The position numbers and the translations under genes were made by a program. The notes beneath the pieces were generated by a model, which searched no databases, was not told the origin of the DNA, and saw only the letters and a program-made list of their open reading frames with translations. From Planctomycetota bacterium (lineage in GTDB: Bacteria > Planctomycetota > UBA1135 > UBA2386): 61,620 nucleotides of DNA. The DNA is taken from contig JALORC010000025.1 in the NCBI GenBank assembly GCA_025459175.1, positions 1 through 61,620 of the forward strand, given 5' to 3'. The first letter of the stretch is position 1, and every line of letters starts with the position of its first letter. Positions 9,147 to 18,342 of the stretch are shown in pieces.

Positions 9147-10370
9147 TCAGGTCGCGCTCGCGGTCCTGGCGGCCGACCGGGCGCGCGTCCAGCGCGCCCA
9201 CAGCAGGCCGATCACCACGCAGGCCACCAGCGCCGCCCCGTAGGCCGCGAACGTCCACGGCAGCGCCGGGATCACCTTCGGCACGATGTCGCCGACGATG
9301 TCGGGCCGCACGAACGGCACGCCGTTGGCATCGACGTCGGTCAACACCTTGGCGCCGACCTCCGCGAACACCGGACGTTGCAGGTAGACCGCGCCGCCGC
9401 TGACGAGGCCCAGCCCCGCCAACGGCAGCGCGCCGCGCGGCTGCTGCAGCAGCCTGACGCCGGCCAGCAGCACCGGCAGGAACAGGAAGCAGGTGAAGCG
9501 ATAGACGTCGTGGGCGACGCCGAACATCGCGTGCTGGCACAGCAGGAACAGCAGCAGCGGCAGCACGCCGCGCCGGAGACCCTGGATGCCGGCGTGCCAG
9601 ACGACCAGCGCCGGCAGCGCGCCGAAGTAGACCAGCATGCACATCGCGTTCAACGCCGACAGGCCGAGGGTGCCGACCGGGAAGTACTGGCGCGTCAGCT
9701 CGAGATAGTGGCGGAACGTCAGCATCTGCTGCTGCGCGTGCAGGCCGACGTGATGGCGCCAGGCGGCGTAGCAGCCGAGCACGAGCGCAGCGCCGAGCAG
9801 GTCGTGCCACCAGCGCGCGCCGTGCTGCTGTCGCCACCACACGAGCCAGGGCCAGAAGAACAGGATCTGCTCGTGGTGCAGCACGTTCAGCAGGTTCAGG
9901 CTCCAGAACAGCACCGGCCGCCGCGCCGCCAGCACGCTGCCCAGCAGCAACGTGAACGTCACCGGCTCTGCGTAGCCGACGTGGCCCTTGTAGAGCTGCA
10001 CCGCACCGGTGAACGCGATCGTCGCGGTGAGCAGCAGCGCCTGCCACGGTCGCGCACCGAGCAGGTTGGCGGCGGCGAACAGCACCGCCACGAACACCAT
10101 GTTGCAACCGTGCGCGAACTGCCAGTACGGGATCGAGCCGCCGAACCAGTGCGCGATCTCGTCGACGCCGCGGCCGAGCAGCGGCGACAGGATGCGGTGC
10201 GGGAAGCTGCCGATGTAGCCGTCGAGGTTGCGCGACATCGCCGCGAAGTCGGTGCCGAAGTTCAGCGTCGCCGGCACCGCCGGTTCGACCAGGTTGGTCA
10301 GCAGGAACAGGGCGATGCCGACCAGCAGCGACAGCGGCCACAGCAGGGCGGGGTGGAGGGGGCGGTGCAT
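9147..10370 (-). CDS. Polytopic inner-membrane protein of unknown function
   Basis: 407 residues from the ATG at 10368-10370; an in-frame ATG 36 bases upstream is possible. About nine to ten hydrophobic helices run along the protein (first one LLWPLSLLVGIALFLLTNLV), with a loop after the first helix containing MSRNLDGYIGSFPHRILSPLL. Polar charged loops and the overall layout recall polytopic glycosyltransferase-C or O-antigen-like membrane proteins, but no defining acidic DxD/DE motif is clear, so no function is assigned. It converges with the kinase gene, 10 bases apart. Confidence 0.75.
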   Translation of the reverse strand: MHRPLHPALLWPLSLLVGIALFLLTNLVEPAVPATLNFGTDFAAMSRNLDGYIGSFPHRILSPLLGRGVDEIAHWFGGSIPYWQFAHGCNMVFVAVLFAAANLLGARPWQALLLTATIAFTGAVQLYKGHVGYAEPVTFTLLLGSVLAARRPVLFWSLNLLNVLHHEQILFFWPWLVWWRQQHGARWWHDLLGAALVLGCYAAWRHHVGLHAQQQMLTFRHYLELTRQYFPVGTLGLSALNAMCMLVYFGALPALVVWHAGIQGLRRGVLPLLLFLLCQHAMFGVAHDVYRFTCFLFLPVLLAGVRLLQQPRGALPLAGLGLVSGGAVYLQRPVFAEVGAKVLTDVDANGVPFVRPDIVGDIVPKVIPALPWTFAAYGAALVACVVIGLLWARWTRARSAARTASAT

Positions 10371-10498
10371 GTGGGCGCGGGCAGCATAGGGAATGCTCCG
10401 CGCCATTGGATCGGGACGTCGCGACGAGGGCTGTGCCTGGCGGGGTGGGGCCGCTGGCACCGCCGCCACGCGCCCACGGCTGCCGTCGGGTCACCGAG

Positions 10499-11443
10499 CT
10501 ACTTCTTGGCCGCGGCCGCTTCGTAGCGGCGCAGGTTGTCGCGATAGAACGAGGCGTCGTCGTCCGGCTTCAGGTGCGTGATCGCCTCGCGCGCCAGCGA
10601 CGCGGCCTTGTCGTGCTGCCCCTGGACGTGCCGGATCTGGGCCAGCACCAGCAGTTCATAGGCCGACGCGCTGCCCGACAGCTCCACCGCGCGTTCGGCG
10701 AACGCGGCGCCCATGGCGAGGTCGCGGTTCTTCAGCTGCGAGCCGAAGTCGAACGCGATGCGGAACGCGCACTTGCCGAGCATGCCGACGTCGTTCCAGT
10801 GGTCGCGCTTGACCGCGGCCCAGTCCTCGCTGTCGTGGATGCGGTCGCGTTCGCGCTGCTCGGCCAGCTGGCGCTGCCAGCGAGCGGCGAAGGCGGCGCG
10901 ATCCCAGCGGTTCTCCTGCAGCGCGGTCACGACGGGGGCAGCCTCCTTGCTCGGCCCCATCCACTCGATGGCGCCGCTGCGCCCGATCAACACGGCGAAC
11001 GGCCGGACCTGGCGGAACTCGGCCGGCACCAGCTCGGCGAGGCTCGAACCATCGGGGTCGGTGGCGAGCGCGGTCCGGAACCGCGACCACCATGGTTGGC
11101 CGTCCGGCGAGGCCCGGCGCAGGAACGCGATCACCGTCGGCAGCGGTTCGTCGCTGATCGCCACGACGTCGAGTCCGCGTTCTCGCTCGCGCTGCTGCAG
11201 GGCGGAGAGCTCTTCCATCCCGGCGACGCACGGCAGGCACCAGGTGGCCCAGAAGTCGACCAGCGTGATGCGTCCGGCGCGGGGCGCGGTCGGCAGCTCG
11301 CCCGGCTCGGACAGGTTGTCCGTGACCAGCCAGTGGCCCACGCTCCAGCCGGGGGCGTTCTGTCCCGGTTCCTGGGCCGGTGCCGTGATGGCGAGCGAAC
11401 TCACGCCGAGGAGGATCGAGCCGAGGGGCCGCAGGATCACCAT
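10499..11443 (-). CDS. TlpA-like secreted thioredoxin-fold protein
   Basis: 314 residues with a signal peptide (MVILRPLGSILLGVSSLAITAPA). The thioredoxin-like domain contains the redox motif in VDFWATWCLPC (CxxC about residues 66-69), followed by LDVVAISDEPLPTVIAFL and FAVLIGRSGAIEWMG, the usual order of TlpA/AhpC-TSA proteins. The second half (residues 170-314) is helical and contains a TPR-like stretch (ASAYELLVLAQIRHVQGQHDKAASLA). It probably acts as a membrane- or periplasm-side thiol reductase. It lies on the same strand as the membrane protein downstream and the sigma fusion upstream, separated by about 100-130 bases on each side. Confidence 0.88.
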   Translation of the reverse strand: MVILRPLGSILLGVSSLAITAPAQEPGQNAPGWSVGHWLVTDNLSEPGELPTAPRAGRITLVDFWATWCLPCVAGMEELSALQQRERERGLDVVAISDEPLPTVIAFLRRASPDGQPWWSRFRTALATDPDGSSLAELVPAEFRQVRPFAVLIGRSGAIEWMGPSKEAAPVVTALQENRWDRAAFAARWQRQLAEQRERDRIHDSEDWAAVKRDHWNDVGMLGKCAFRIAFDFGSQLKNRDLAMGAAFAERAVELSGSASAYELLVLAQIRHVQGQHDKAASLAREAITHLKPDDDASFYRDNLRRYEAAAAKK

Positions 11444-11545
11444 GCCGCGCAGATCGCCGGCGGCGGTCGAGTGGATGCGAGGCGCGCCAGACGACCCGCG
11501 AACGCCACTGCGGCTCGGCCCTGGGAGCTGCCCGGTCAGCGCACT

Positions 11546-14500
11546 TCACCGCGCCGTGCGCGTGTCGAGACGCATCACCACGTGCCCGTCCCGCACCACC
11601 TCCACCTCGCCGACCGGCGCGAGCACACAGGTGACCAGCTCACGGTTCGGCTCCACGACCCCGAGTGCCTCGATGCGCAACCCGTCCGCCCGCTGCACCA
11701 GCTGCACGTGCGTTGCCGGCCCGAGCCCGGGCAGCGTGCCCTGCCAAGGCAGCAGCGCCAGCGCGATCGTGCGCTGGTTCTCGCCGAACGCGAGCACGAC
11801 GTCCGCCGTGACCACCACGTCCCCGAACGGGCCGCCCGGCGCGCGCAGCACGAGTTCGTAGCTGCCCGCACGCGAGACCGCGAAGTGCACCGGGCGGGCC
11901 TGCGCACCGTCGTCGCCGACCGGCAGCGACTCGGCCGCCGCCACCTTGCGTTGGTCCGCCGCACAGCGCAGTTCCACCGTCCAGCCTGCGAGCGAACGGA
12001 TCCCCTGGCCTGCGATCGTCAGCGCGAGGCGGCATGCATCGGCAACGACCTCGACCTCGGTCACCTCGCCCTCGCGGACGACCGCGTCGATCGCGAAGGG
12101 CTGCTGCGCCGCGTCGTCGAGCAGGGTCTTCGTCCAGCTGCCCGCCACCGGCCGCTCGCCCGGACGCAGTTCGTGGCCGCCGGGCGCCACGTGTTCGAAG
12201 ACGAAGGATCCATCGCGTGCCGTCAGCATCGTGCGCGGACCGAACAGGGGATGGTGCAGCGCGATCACCGCACGTGCGACCGGTGCGCCGGCCGCGGTGC
12301 GCAGATGGCCACGGACCGTGCCGCCGGTGCCCAGCACGATGGGTGGCAGCTGCATCGGCGTGCCCGGGTCGAACCGCACCGGCTCGGTTACCGCCGGCGC
12401 GTGGCCTTCCTTCTGCACGAGGCAGCGCACTGCCTCCTTCTGCTCGCGCGACAGTGCGAATCTGCCGCGCGCGTCGGTCCGGGTGTCGAAGCGCCCCGTC
12501 GCGGCCCACTCGCCCATGCGATAGCCGTCGCGCAGGACCTGCTGGCCGCGCGTGAGCACGAGCACCTGCGCCCCTTCCACCGGCTGGCCTGCCGCGAGCA
12601 CCACGCCGTGCAGCGCGGTGCGCTCGACCAGCGTCACTTCGATGCGCTCGGGCCACGCATCCGGTTCGTACGGTTCGCTGACGAACGGCACGCAGCGGTC
12701 CCGTGCGATGCGCAGCCGCGCGGCGAACGGCGGCGGCGCAAAGCGCACGCGATCGCCGTCGGCTGCGAGCCACATGGTGGCCTCGATCGGTCCGACCGCG
12801 TCCCATGCAGCCCGCAGATCGCCGGCTGCAACTGCGGGGGAACGCACGACCACCTCGATGACGCGACCCTGGCGCAGGGTCAGGGTCACCGGCTCGTCGG
12901 TCGGTGCCACGTCGGTCGCGATCGCCGACTGCAGGCGGCCCGTCCGGTCGTTCGCGACGATCGTCGACGGCGAGTGATCCGGCACGCCGTCGCGCACGGT
13001 GACTCCGAAGCGCACGATCCCGTCCGGACCGGCGGTGCTCGAGGCCGTACTCCGCTGCCGCTTCCGCGTGACCACCGCGCCGGCGACCGGCGCGCCGTGC
13101 TCGTCGACAACCTGCACCACGAGTCCCCTGCCCTTCTCGGCCGGGGCCACGGGCTCGAGCACGAGGTCTCCCACGTCCTGTTCCGCGGCGATCACCTCGA
13201 CGAAACGTGTGGCGCTGCGATGGCCCTCGGCCACGGCGACGACCAGCACGGGTCCGCGCGGCGCCGGTGCCAGTGTGTAGCGACCGCGCGAGAACAGCGA
13301 GGCCGTCTCCGCGGACGCGATTGCCGACTCCAGGTCGGACCCGGTCGCTCGACCTGCCTCGAAGTGCCGCGGCAGCGGCGGCGCGAACACACCGACGCGC
13401 GCACCGCCGATCGCCGAGCCGTCGCTCGCCACGACGCGGCCGCGCAGCTTGGCCGCGCGCAGCACGCGCACACTGCCGAGATCGCAGTCGTCGCCGTCGG
13501 CGACGAACGCGCGCCGTTCGGCCGGCAGATGCCCCGGCGCGCGGACGCGGAACGCCAGCTCCCACGGTTCGCCGGGCGCGGGTCGCATCGACGCGGGCAG
13601 GTCGGCGAGCAGCCGGTTGTCGGTGCGCAGCGCGAGCACCGCGCGACCGTCTGCCGTCGCTCTCGCCTCCGGCAGCAGCAGCGACTGGAGCGGCGAGTGC
13701 AGCTCGAGGCCGTTGGTGACGAGCCGTTCGAAGCGCAGCGAAGCGCCCGGTACGGGTTCGCCGCGTTCGTCGACGACGAGCACGCGCACCACGGCGCGCT
13801 GGTCCTCGGTGGCCGCCGCCGTCGCGTTGGCTGCGGATCCACTCGCGGCGGCAGGTGAGCCGGTGGCCGGAGTGCGGGCGAGGTCGGCGACCACCGCGGC
13901 GTCGTCGGCCGCAGGTGCCGTGCCCGCGGCGGCCCGACCGACGATCGCCGTCTCATGTGCGGTCGCGCTCGCAGTCGGCCGAGTGAGCCAGAGGAGGCCC
14001 GACACCATCATCACCGCGATCGCCAGTGCCGCGACCGACACCGTGCGCCCGAGGCCCGGCGTGCAAAGCGGCACGATCGCGAGTTTCCAGTCGCGGCCGT
14101 ATAGACCCTGCAGTCGTTCGCGCAGCAGCGCGTGCGCCTTGTGCAGCCGCCAGCGCACCGTGCCCTCGGGGGCCTGTTGCGCGCGCGCGATGTCGGCCAG
14201 GGACCGACCTTCGAAGTGGTGCAGCAACACCGTGGCGCGGAACGGCTCCGCCAGCCCGTGCACCGCCTCGGCGACGGCGCGCTGTGCCTCGAAGGCTTCG
14301 CTGACCTCGTGGGCGCTCGCGGCCGTGCGTTCGCCCGCGGCCTCGGCTGCCGTGCGTTCGCGGCGGCGACGGCGCAGTTCCTGCCGCAGCTGCTGTCGCG
14401 CGTGGTTCTCGGCGATCCGGCGCACGTAGGCGCGCAGGTTGGCGATCGGCCCCTGGTGACGGAGCACGGAGGTCGCCGTCTCCTGGGCGAGGTCCAGCGC

Positions 14501-14599
14501 CTGGGAGCGGTCGCGAACGAGCGAGTTGCAGAGCCCTTCGAGCCAGGCGCGCTGGTCGAGCATGTCCTGCAGAACTTGGTCCATCGAGGTTCTGGTCAT
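11546..14599 (-). CDS. ECF sigma factor fused to a transmembrane anchor and carboxypeptidase-regulatory-like repeats
   Basis: 1017 residues in one uninterrupted frame. Residues 1-170 are an ECF sigma factor: region 2 LCNSLVRDRSQALDLAQET and ANLRAYVRRIAENHARQQL, then region 4 HFEGRSLADIARAQQAPEGTV. One hydrophobic helix follows at about 183-205 (VSVAALAIAVMMVSGLLWL), then a Ala/Thr-rich linker. The rest is a string of beta-sandwich domains of the CarboxypepD_reg type, each opening with the characteristic VVDERGEPVPGA pattern: about residues 264 (VRVLVVDERGEPVPGASL), 384 (GRVVASDGSAIGGARV), 488 (VVQVVDEHGAPVAGAVV), 658 (GVVLAAGQPVEGAQV) and 760 (GHLRTAAGAPVARAVI). The topology implies a cytoplasmic sigma domain and an external sensor. 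Divergent from the aldehyde dehydrogenase-like gene. Confidence 0.9.
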   Translation of the reverse strand: MTRTSMDQVLQDMLDQRAWLEGLCNSLVRDRSQALDLAQETATSVLRHQGPIANLRAYVRRIAENHARQQLRQELRRRRRERTAAEAAGERTAASAHEVSEAFEAQRAVAEAVHGLAEPFRATVLLHHFEGRSLADIARAQQAPEGTVRWRLHKAHALLRERLQGLYGRDWKLAIVPLCTPGLGRTVSVAALAIAVMMVSGLLWLTRPTASATAHETAIVGRAAAGTAPAADDAAVVADLARTPATGSPAAASGSAANATAAATEDQRAVVRVLVVDERGEPVPGASLRFERLVTNGLELHSPLQSLLLPEARATADGRAVLALRTDNRLLADLPASMRPAPGEPWELAFRVRAPGHLPAERRAFVADGDDCDLGSVRVLRAAKLRGRVVASDGSAIGGARVGVFAPPLPRHFEAGRATGSDLESAIASAETASLFSRGRYTLAPAPRGPVLVVAVAEGHRSATRFVEVIAAEQDVGDLVLEPVAPAEKGRGLVVQVVDEHGAPVAGAVVTRKRQRSTASSTAGPDGIVRFGVTVRDGVPDHSPSTIVANDRTGRLQSAIATDVAPTDEPVTLTLRQGRVIEVVVRSPAVAAGDLRAAWDAVGPIEATMWLAADGDRVRFAPPPFAARLRIARDRCVPFVSEPYEPDAWPERIEVTLVERTALHGVVLAAGQPVEGAQVLVLTRGQQVLRDGYRMGEWAATGRFDTRTDARGRFALSREQKEAVRCLVQKEGHAPAVTEPVRFDPGTPMQLPPIVLGTGGTVRGHLRTAAGAPVARAVIALHHPLFGPRTMLTARDGSFVFEHVAPGGHELRPGERPVAGSWTKTLLDDAAQQPFAIDAVVREGEVTEVEVVADACRLALTIAGQGIRSLAGWTVELRCAADQRKVAAAESLPVGDDGAQARPVHFAVSRAGSYELVLRAPGGPFGDVVVTADVVLAFGENQRTIALALLPWQGTLPGLGPATHVQLVQRADGLRIEALGVVEPNRELVTCVLAPVGEVEVVRDGHVVMRLDTRTAR

Positions 14600-14760
14600 G
14601 GTCGCGATCGGGCCCGCAGTGGAGAAGGGCCCTCTGCGTGGATGCCGCCGGGGGCCGGACCGTTGGCGGCAGTTGGCGAGAATCTGCGGTGGGGGCGTCG
14701 TCGGCGACGAAGTGGCGATCGCGACGACCGAAGCCCAACCGCTAGCATCGCCGCCACCGC

Positions 14761-16350
14761 ATGCTGCCCCCGTCCATCGATGCCGAACTGACGCGGCTGC
14801 GCCGCGGCGCCGCGGCGCTGCAGCAGCGCGAACCGGGGCAGGTGGCCGACCTGATCGCCGCGTGCCGCCGCAGCCTCGCCGCCAGCGTCGATGCTTGGGT
14901 CGCCGCGAGCGTCGCTGCGAAAGGGTGGGGCGGGTTCGCCGCGGCGTTGGCCGAGGAATGGGCCAGTGGTCCGGTTCCGGTAGCGCGTTCGCTGCACCAG
15001 CTCGAGCATCTGCACCGCGAACTGCACGCGGGTCGGCTGCCGGGGTTGCAGACGATCGGCGTCGATCGCCATCGACTGCCGCCGAGTCCGGGGCTCGCCG
15101 ATCGCCTGCTGTTGCCGGGGCTGCGCGTGCTGCTGCAGGCCGCGCCGGGCGCGCGGATCACCGCGCCTCGGCGCCGCGGTGGGGTTGCCCTCGTGCTCGG
15201 CGCCGGCAACGTCACCGCAACCCCGGTGCTCGACGTGCTCGACCAGGTGTTCCGCAACGGCCGCGCCGTCGTGCTGAAGCCGAGCCCACTGCACGAGCCG
15301 CTGGTGCGTCACTTCGCCGCGGCGCTCGCGCCGCTGCAGGCCGCCGATCTGCTGGCGATCGCGCCCAGCGACCATGAGTCGGGACGAACGCTGACTCGCG
15401 CCGGCTTCGACGCGGTGCACCTGACCGGCTCCGGTGCGACCTGGAACGCACTGCGCGCCGAGCCGGCACTCGCTGCCGCGACGCTGACGGCCGAGGTCGG
15501 CTGCTGCACGCCGGCGCTGGTCGTGCCGGGTCGATGGCGTGACGGCCAGCTGCAGTGGGTAGCCCGCCAGCTGGCGCGCTACGTGGCGATGAACGGCGGC
15601 GGCACCTGCCTCGCGCCGCGGCTGCTGCTGACCGCCGCCGAGTGGCCGCAACGGCAGCAGTTCCTCGCGCTGCTCGATGCGGCGCTGGCCGCGGAGCCGG
15701 CGCGGCCGCCGTTCCATCCGAGCGCGCGACGACACTGGGAGGCGGCGGCCGGACGGCAGGCGCGTGATTCGGTGCTGCCACCGGTGCGGCGCGAGGGGCT
15801 CGATCCGCGCCGCGATGCGGCGCTGCTGGCCAGCGAGCACTTCGCGCCGGTGCTGCTCGATGTGCCGCTCGGTGGCGACAGCCTAGCGGCGTTCCTCGGT
15901 GGGGCAGTCGGCCTCGTCCGCGACCAGGTGTTCGGCGCGTTGTCGGCATACGTGTTCGCGCCGCCAGCGCTGTTGCGTGCGGAACGGAGCGTCCTCGATG
16001 CGGCGATCGCGCGCTTGCCGCACGGCACCGTCGCGATCAACACCTGGACCGGGCTCGGTTACGGCCTCGGCAGTACTCCATGGGGTGCGCCGCCGGGGGC
16101 GGCGGACGAAGCCGGGCGTGGTCAGGTGCATGGCTGGCTCGGGCTCGATGGGGTGCGCCAGGTGGTCCTCGACGGTCCGTTCGCGTCATTGCCGCGGCCG
16201 CCGTGGCTGGCCCCGCCGCGCCGCGCGGCGGCGACGCTGCGCAGCCTGTGCGGCTTCTATCTGGCGCCGGGGTCGCTTGGTCTCGCGCGCACCGTCCTTT
16301 GCGCCATGCTGCCGCGCCGAGAGGCCGCTGGCAGCGCTGACGCGGACTGA
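14761..16350 (+). CDS. Aldehyde dehydrogenase superfamily protein
   Basis: 529 residues. The ALDH fold is recognised by the nucleotide-binding stretch VALVLGAGNVTATPVLDVL (about 148), HLTGSGATW (about 220, the GSxxT element), EVGCCTPALVV with the general-base Glu near 245, the catalytic cysteine in AMNGGGTCLAPR (Cys283) and EHFAPVL (ExFxPVL). Family members oxidise aldehydes with NAD(P), or reduce acyl-CoA. The substrate cannot be told from sequence. The protein is somewhat longer than usual because of N- and C-terminal extensions, and it diverges from classical ALDHs, so a specialised role is possible. Confidence 0.82.
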   Translation: MLPPSIDAELTRLRRGAAALQQREPGQVADLIAACRRSLAASVDAWVAASVAAKGWGGFAAALAEEWASGPVPVARSLHQLEHLHRELHAGRLPGLQTIGVDRHRLPPSPGLADRLLLPGLRVLLQAAPGARITAPRRRGGVALVLGAGNVTATPVLDVLDQVFRNGRAVVLKPSPLHEPLVRHFAAALAPLQAADLLAIAPSDHESGRTLTRAGFDAVHLTGSGATWNALRAEPALAAATLTAEVGCCTPALVVPGRWRDGQLQWVARQLARYVAMNGGGTCLAPRLLLTAAEWPQRQQFLALLDAALAAEPARPPFHPSARRHWEAAAGRQARDSVLPPVRREGLDPRRDAALLASEHFAPVLLDVPLGGDSLAAFLGGAVGLVRDQVFGALSAYVFAPPALLRAERSVLDAAIARLPHGTVAINTWTGLGYGLGSTPWGAPPGAADEAGRGQVHGWLGLDGVRQVVLDGPFASLPRPPWLAPPRRAAATLRSLCGFYLAPGSLGLARTVLCAMLPRREAAGSADAD

Positions 16351-16445
16351 GCCCGATCGGGACGCGTTCGGACTGCCGACCCGCAGGGGATTGAGTCTGC
16401 CCCACCGGACCGCCATTCTGCTGCCGCCCCCGAGGAACTCATCCA

Positions 16446-18254
16446 GTGCATCCCGCCCGTCTCGCCGTGCTGTTCGTCGCCGCGTCCAGCCTCGCCCAGC
16501 AGCAGTATCCCGAAGGTGCCGCGATCCCGCGGTCGTTGACGCCGGCCGAGCAGGCCTGGCTGCAGCGGCACCCGCTGGTCGCCACCGCGATGCGCACGCC
16601 GCCGCCGACCGGGCCGGTGCACTGCGCCGCCGAATACGAACCGATGGACGGTCTGTGCCTGGCCTGGGAAGGCACCACGGGCTGGACCAACATCGTGCGG
16701 CAGATCGCCTTCCACGTGACCACGACCGGCCAGGCCAAGGCCTACGTCTACTGCGACACCGCGACCGAGGTCGCGTCGGTGCAGGCGAGCCTCGCCGCCG
16801 CCGGCTGCAACATGGCGCGCGTGTCGCTGCTGCAGCAGACCACCGACACGATCTGGATCCGCGACTACGGGCCGCGCTACGTGTTCGAGGGCGATTGCCG
16901 CGCGATCGTCGACCACGTCTACAACCGGCCGCGGCCGAACGACGACACCATGCCGTTGCACTTCGGTGCGGTGCGCAATCATCCGGTCTACGACCTGCCG
17001 CTGGTGCACGGCGGCGGCAACTTCCATCTCGATGCGCTCGGACGCGGCCATGCGACGCTGCTGATCCAGAACGAGAACCCGACCCTCACGCAGCAGCAGA
17101 TCCTCGGCCTCTGGCAGAGCTACCAGAACCTGCAGACGACGCTCTACCAGCCGTTCCCGACCACGGTCGACTCGACGCAGCACATCGACATGTGGATGCA
17201 GGTCTACGCCGACGACAAGGTCATGATCAGCGACTGGCCGGCCAACTCGGGCTCGACGCAGGACCTGATCTGCGACGCCGCCGCGGTGGCGCTCGCGGCG
17301 CAGGGCAAGACGGTGACGCGCGTGCCGGCGCGAACGATCGGTGGCGTGCACTACACGTACACCAACATGATCCTGTGCAACGACGTCGCGCTGGTGCCGA
17401 GCTACACCAACGCGACCGCGGCCACGCACAACGCGGCCGCGCTGGCGGCCTGGCAGGCGGCGCTGCCCGGCAAGACGGTGGTGGCGATCGACTGCCAGGC
17501 GCTGGTCACCGCTTCCGGCGTCATGCACTGCATCTGCATGCACGTGCCGCGCCACCGCGGCGGCCTCGTGCCGACCGCCTACGTGAAGTCGCACAACGGC
17601 GGCATCGTGGTGCCCAACCAGACCTCGGTCATCGAGTGGCTCGCCGACGACGACGAGCAGGTCACCGGCATCGACATCCAGTTGTCGGTCAACGGCGGCG
17701 TGTCGTTCCCGTACGTGATCGCGAGCAACCTGCCGCACACCGGCAGCTACACGTGGACAGTGCCCGATCTCTACGCGCCCTCGGCTCGTTTGCGGGTCGT
17801 CGCCCGCGATGCCCAGGGCCGCACCGGCAACGACGTCTCCGACGCCAGCTTCTCGATCGCCGGCAGCAGCTGCCAGGCGGCCAGCATCAACTACGGGCAG
17901 GGCAAGCCCGGTCAGGGTGGTGTGCCGGCACTGACCGCGACGCCGCCGGTGCTCGGTGGGATCTGCACGCTGCAGCTGCAGAACGCGCTGCCGAACAGCC
18001 CGTGCTGGCTGCTGCTCGGCGACCAGCCGTCGGCGACCCCGTTCGACGGCGGCACGATGCTGGTCGCCGCGTTCACCGGCGATGTGCCGACGACCGGGTC
18101 GGGCGGTGGCTTCGTGGCGCCGATCCCGCTGCCGGACGTGCCGTGGTTGTGCGGGTTCTCGTTCTACCTGCAGGCGTGGATCCCGAACGACCCGGGTGCG
18201 AGCGGTGCCGGCTGGGCCGCTTCGCAAGGTCTGCAGCTGCGCTTCGGGCACTGA
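16446..18254 (+). CDS. Secreted peptidylarginine/agmatine deiminase-like enzyme with Ig-like and C-terminal surface modules
   Basis: 602 residues from a GTG start at 16446, chosen because a signal peptide (MHPARLAVLFVAASSLAQQ) and a GAGGA Shine-Dalgarno 9 bases upstream fit it. The PAD_porph deiminase domain covers about residues 50-385: WIRDYGPRYVF (about 137), GGGNFHLDALG (about 190), TQHIDMWMQVY (about 246) and the catalytic VMHCICMHVP (His361, Cys362). An Ig/FnIII-like domain follows (about 395-475, VTGIDIQLSVNGG), then the 120-residue planctomycete C-terminal module (LGGICTLQLQNALPNSPCW). Deiminases of this family hydrolyse guanidinium groups. Porphyromonas PPAD, also secreted and followed by an Ig domain, is the closest architecture known to me. 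Substrate is inferred. Confidence 0.85.
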   Translation: MHPARLAVLFVAASSLAQQQYPEGAAIPRSLTPAEQAWLQRHPLVATAMRTPPPTGPVHCAAEYEPMDGLCLAWEGTTGWTNIVRQIAFHVTTTGQAKAYVYCDTATEVASVQASLAAAGCNMARVSLLQQTTDTIWIRDYGPRYVFEGDCRAIVDHVYNRPRPNDDTMPLHFGAVRNHPVYDLPLVHGGGNFHLDALGRGHATLLIQNENPTLTQQQILGLWQSYQNLQTTLYQPFPTTVDSTQHIDMWMQVYADDKVMISDWPANSGSTQDLICDAAAVALAAQGKTVTRVPARTIGGVHYTYTNMILCNDVALVPSYTNATAATHNAAALAAWQAALPGKTVVAIDCQALVTASGVMHCICMHVPRHRGGLVPTAYVKSHNGGIVVPNQTSVIEWLADDDEQVTGIDIQLSVNGGVSFPYVIASNLPHTGSYTWTVPDLYAPSARLRVVARDAQGRTGNDVSDASFSIAGSSCQAASINYGQGKPGQGGVPALTATPPVLGGICTLQLQNALPNSPCWLLLGDQPSATPFDGGTMLVAAFTGDVPTTGSGGGFVAPIPLPDVPWLCGFSFYLQAWIPNDPGASGAGWAASQGLQLRFGH

Positions 18255-18342
18255 TCCGGCTCGCCAGGAGGCGACGCCCTGAGCCCCGCGGTGTCGTCGA
18301 GTCGGCGGTCGGCGTGCACGGAGATCGGGGCGGAAGGGAGCG

